A stretch of DNA of 64,000 bases from Actinobacteria bacterium HGW-Actinobacteria-1 (GTDB lineage Bacteria; Actinomycetota; Coriobacteriia; Anaerosomatales; Anaerosomataceae), in assembly GCA_002841355.1 (NCBI GenBank), contig PHFB01000010.1, forward strand, positions 20,712 through 84,711, read 5' to 3'. The notes under the pieces are model-generated. The model was not told where the DNA came from, did no database searches, and was given only the letters and a program-made list of their open reading frames with translations. Within the stretch, counting starts at the first letter, position 1. Every line of letters begins with the position of its first letter. This document shows, one piece after another, positions 62,076 to 64,000 of the stretch. The position numbers and the translations under genes were made by a program.

Positions 62076-63214
62076 TGCGACGCAGCAGACTCATCTGGCA
62101 GGTCTTCATATCGATCCTGGCCGTGTCACTCGCGTCGATCTTCGTGACCGGCATCATCGCGCGCGAGGCGCTCTCTTCGGCGTTCCAGTCATATCTGGTA
62201 GCAGCGCCGACCCACATGAGCGTGGTACAAGGCCATGGCGGAATGGGACTCGGGCGGGTGTTTCTCGGCGTTGCAGAGCAAAGCTTCATGAGCGGGGTCG
62301 ACCGTGGCATCGTGCTTTCGGCGCTGGCGGCGGTCCTCTTCGCGGCGCTCACGGCTGCATTGCTTGCCAGATACCTCACCAGACCCCTCAGGAAGCTCAC
62401 AGACGGCGCCAAAGCCGTTGCACAGGGCAACCTTGAGCATCGCGTCGATGTGAACGGTCCGGGCGAGGTGAGCGACCTGGCCGAGGCGTTCAACGAGATG
62501 GCGGGTTCGCTGCAGGAGAGCGAGGTTTTCCGGCGTCGTCTGGTCAGTGACGTGGCGCATGAGCTGCGAAACCCGATCGCCGCGTTGCGCGCTCAGGCCG
62601 AGGCGATGTCCGAAGGCGTTCTGCCGATGACCGAGGAACGCATGTCCTCGATCGTCGAGGATCTCTCGCACCTCTCCAGGCTCGTCGGAGATCTGCAGGA
62701 GTTCTCGACCGCCGAGGCAGGCGGTCTGCGCTACGATCACGAACGGTTCGACATGTGCGAGCTGGTGACACGTGAGGCCGAGCGGACGTCGCTTCTGGTC
62801 TCCGGCGATGTGACCGTGAGTGCGATGTGCGACGCCGAGCCGTGCATAGTCGATGCCGATGCATTCCGCGTGGCGCAGGTCTTGCGCAACCTCCTCGGCA
62901 ATGCCGTGCGGCACACGCGGCAGGGCTCGATCACCGTGCGCGTGGATCGCGCGCAGGGCTGGATCCGCGTGTCTGTCGAGGACACGGGCGAGGGGATACC
63001 CGAGCACGACCTTCCGCTCATCTTTGAGCGGTTCTACCGTGCGGATACGGCAAGGGCGGCGACCACTGGTGGAATCGGCCTTGGTCTGTCGATCTCGAAG
63101 CACATCGTGGAAGACCAGGGCGGTCAGGTGTTTGCCACCAGTACCGAGGGCGTCGGTTCCATCATCGGATTCTTGCTTCCCGAGGTGGCCTCGACCGAAC
63201 CGGTCGCGCCCTAG
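62075..63214 (+). CDS. Membrane histidine kinase with HAMP domain
   Basis: The 379 residues have two membrane helices (about 9-29 and 74-98) flanking a short periplasmic loop, HAMP (RYLTRPLRKLTDGAKAVAQG), HisKA with the phospho-His in SDVAHELRNPIAAL, and HATPase_c (NLLGNAVRHT, VEDTGEGIPE, GGIGLGLSISKHIV). It is the partner of the preceding response regulator. The loop of only about 40 residues suggests sensing within or close to the membrane. Confidence 0.95.
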   Translation: MRRSRLIWQVFISILAVSLASIFVTGIIAREALSSAFQSYLVAAPTHMSVVQGHGGMGLGRVFLGVAEQSFMSGVDRGIVLSALAAVLFAALTAALLARYLTRPLRKLTDGAKAVAQGNLEHRVDVNGPGEVSDLAEAFNEMAGSLQESEVFRRRLVSDVAHELRNPIAALRAQAEAMSEGVLPMTEERMSSIVEDLSHLSRLVGDLQEFSTAEAGGLRYDHERFDMCELVTREAERTSLLVSGDVTVSAMCDAEPCIVDADAFRVAQVLRNLLGNAVRHTRQGSITVRVDRAQGWIRVSVEDTGEGIPEHDLPLIFERFYRADTARAATTGGIGLGLSISKHIVEDQGGQVFATSTEGVGSIIGFLLPEVASTEPVAP

Positions 63215-63784
63215 CTACTCCTGCTCGCGACGCGCTCGCATCTCTTCACGAGCGGCGCGGACCGTACGCAGGAACTCGTCATCCTCGCCGGGTATCTCGG
63301 ACGCTTCGATTCCCTGCTCCTCAAGCAGCGTGAGCGCGGCAGCGACCGCGCGCGGTACCGCACGTTCGACATCCGGCGTGAGTCCTACGTGGAACTCCTC
63401 TGGCGCGATATCGAGTATCTGCACGCCCACACATTCGGTCAGCTTGGGCTGCGCGCCGATCAGGCTGGCGGCGTTGAGCACGTCGATGAGCCGGATGTCG
63501 TGCAGGGAGTGGAGCACCTGATTGGGTGCGAAGTCCTCGGGTGAGATGCGCACTACTGTGCCGGGCGCGTAGCCGGTGCCGTCGATCGCGTCGACAACGA
63601 GCATGTACTCTACGCCGCGGAACAGGTGAAGCATGCCAAGGCCCATGGTGCCGGCGTCGATGACCTCGACATCATCCGGAAGGGTGAACCGACTCCTGAT
63701 CTCCTCGGCGATGAGGGGACCGACGCCTTCGTCGCGCATGAGCGAGTTGCCGACTCCGATGACCAGAACGCGACGCTGCGACAC
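63215..63784 (-). CDS. [NiFe]-hydrogenase maturation protease
   Basis: The 189 residues are a HyaD/HupD-type endopeptidase that removes the C-terminal tail of the large hydrogenase subunit after nickel insertion. Family features include VLVIGVGNSLMRDEGVG (with a Ni-binding Glu), VVDAIDGTGYAPG (Ni-binding Asp) and LHSLHDIRLIDVL (His). The tail after about 165 is charged and longer than usual. GTG at 63784 has GGGAGGAAG five bases upstream on the minus strand. It follows the cytochrome b gene. Confidence 0.93.
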   Translation of the reverse strand: MSQRRVLVIGVGNSLMRDEGVGPLIAEEIRSRFTLPDDVEVIDAGTMGLGMLHLFRGVEYMLVVDAIDGTGYAPGTVVRISPEDFAPNQVLHSLHDIRLIDVLNAASLIGAQPKLTECVGVQILDIAPEEFHVGLTPDVERAVPRAVAAALTLLEEQGIEASEIPGEDDEFLRTVRAAREEMRARREQE

Positions 63785-63825
63785 AGGCTTCCTCCCTGGA
63801 ACGTGGATACGTCCATGATAGCGGA

Positions 63826-63854
63826 ACGGGCCCCGGAGAATCTCCGGGGCCCGT
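63826..63854 (-). terminator. Hairpin between hydrogenase cytochrome b and protease genes
   Basis: ACGGGCCCCGGAGA (63826-63839), A, TCTCCGGGGCCCGT (63841-63854), a near-perfect 14-bp inverted repeat. There is no T-run on either side, so it may be a processing or attenuation hairpin rather than a full stop. Confidence 0.6.
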
Positions 63855-63891
63855 CCGTGCCCAGCAACTTGCGCTGCCGGTAGACCACGAA

Positions 63892-64000
63892 CTAGTGGTC
63901 GGTCTCTTTCCACAGGAAGATGATCTTCGAGGGATTGAGGTTGTAGATGTTCGCCAGGTAGGCGTGGATCATCGTGAACACGATGAACACCCACATCATG
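63892..64000 (-). CDS. Hydrogenase b-type cytochrome subunit, C-terminal fragment
   Basis: On the minus strand the frame is open from the window edge to TAG at 63892-63894. The 35 visible residues start MMWVFIVFTMIHAYLANIYN and end with KETDH. This is the last membrane helix of HyaC/HydC-type cytochrome b, which anchors uptake [NiFe]-hydrogenase and passes electrons to quinone; the His in MIHAYL is a likely heme ligand position. The rest of the gene and the structural subunits lie beyond the window. Confidence 0.75.
   Translation of the reverse strand, partial: MMWVFIVFTMIHAYLANIYNLNPSKIIFLWKETDH

Overview
The window is about 64 kb of high-GC, gene-dense bacterial DNA with many GTG and a few TTG starts, 1-4 bp start/stop overlaps and good Shine-Dalgarno sequences. 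Gene content points to an actinobacterium, most likely a deep, anaerobic, hydrogen-using lineage of the class Coriobacteriia. The signs are rapZ-yvcK-whiA, the gap-pgk-tpiA-gpmI-secG block, cell-wall-binding repeat 2 surface proteins, a UbiD/UbiA/UbiX set of the kind used for futalosine-type menaquinone, the edge of a [NiFe]-hydrogenase operon, and an RpoN (sigma-54) gene, which most actinobacteria lack. The lineage assignment is inference from gene content and sequence style; no rRNA is present.

Layout. 1-746: end of a surface protein with cell-wall-binding repeats. 913-5642: uvrA-uvrC behind a LexA-type box. 5665-11815: a large membrane protein, a small membrane protein, then rapZ-yvcK-whiA. 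11921-16854: glycolytic operon plus secG, closed by a strong terminator. 17141-22948: an oppABCDF-type peptide importer. 23007: tRNA-Leu. 23143-25176 (minus): MASE3-GAF-PP2C phosphatase. 25261-29649: a degenerate radical-SAM-like protein, a B12-binding radical SAM enzyme, an aminotransferase, a cNMP-binding protein and a PHP-domain protein. 29653-33289: a membrane-anchored chelatase-like protein (minus), then thioredoxin, a zinc ribbon and a DUF302 protein facing a CsoR/CstR-type repressor, and a cation efflux gene. 33293-38658: an EamA transporter, then rpoN, a histidine kinase and a sigma-54 activator in one overlapping operon. 38742-40212: a small membrane zinc-ribbon protein, a heavy-metal-associated protein and ccdA. 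40284-44379: an RsbU-like phosphatase and a STAS-HATPase fusion. 44491-49058: nitroreductase, HAD hydrolase, ubiD-ubiA-ubiX and a 50-residue protein. 49223-49611: tRNA-Cys and tRNA-Gly (minus) and tRNA-Val (plus). 49738-53534: a surface L,D-transpeptidase, a small protein paired with a membrane sensor, and a diacylglycerol-kinase-like protein. 53630-57924: rnd, xseA-xseB, HIT, DegV and a 2Fe-2S domain protein. 58363-63214: acetyl-CoA synthetase, an inositol monophosphatase and an OmpR-type two-component pair. 63215-64000 (minus): hydrogenase maturation protease and the end of a hydrogenase cytochrome b.

Two regulatory circuits stand out. First, rpoN is preceded by tandem -24/-12 elements and is co-transcribed with its own sensor kinase and activator. 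A consensus-perfect -24/-12 promoter follows the activator gene and faces the small zinc-ribbon membrane protein, so the whole circuit (sigma factor, sensor, activator, target) sits within about 5 kb. Second, three near-identical ATACCCC/GGGGTAT palindromes lie in front of trxA, csoR and ccdA, each overlapping the -10 box in the same way. The CsoR-like protein keeps the two cysteines of the family but has serine where copper sensors have histidine. This suggests a thiol or persulfide stress regulon rather than a copper one.
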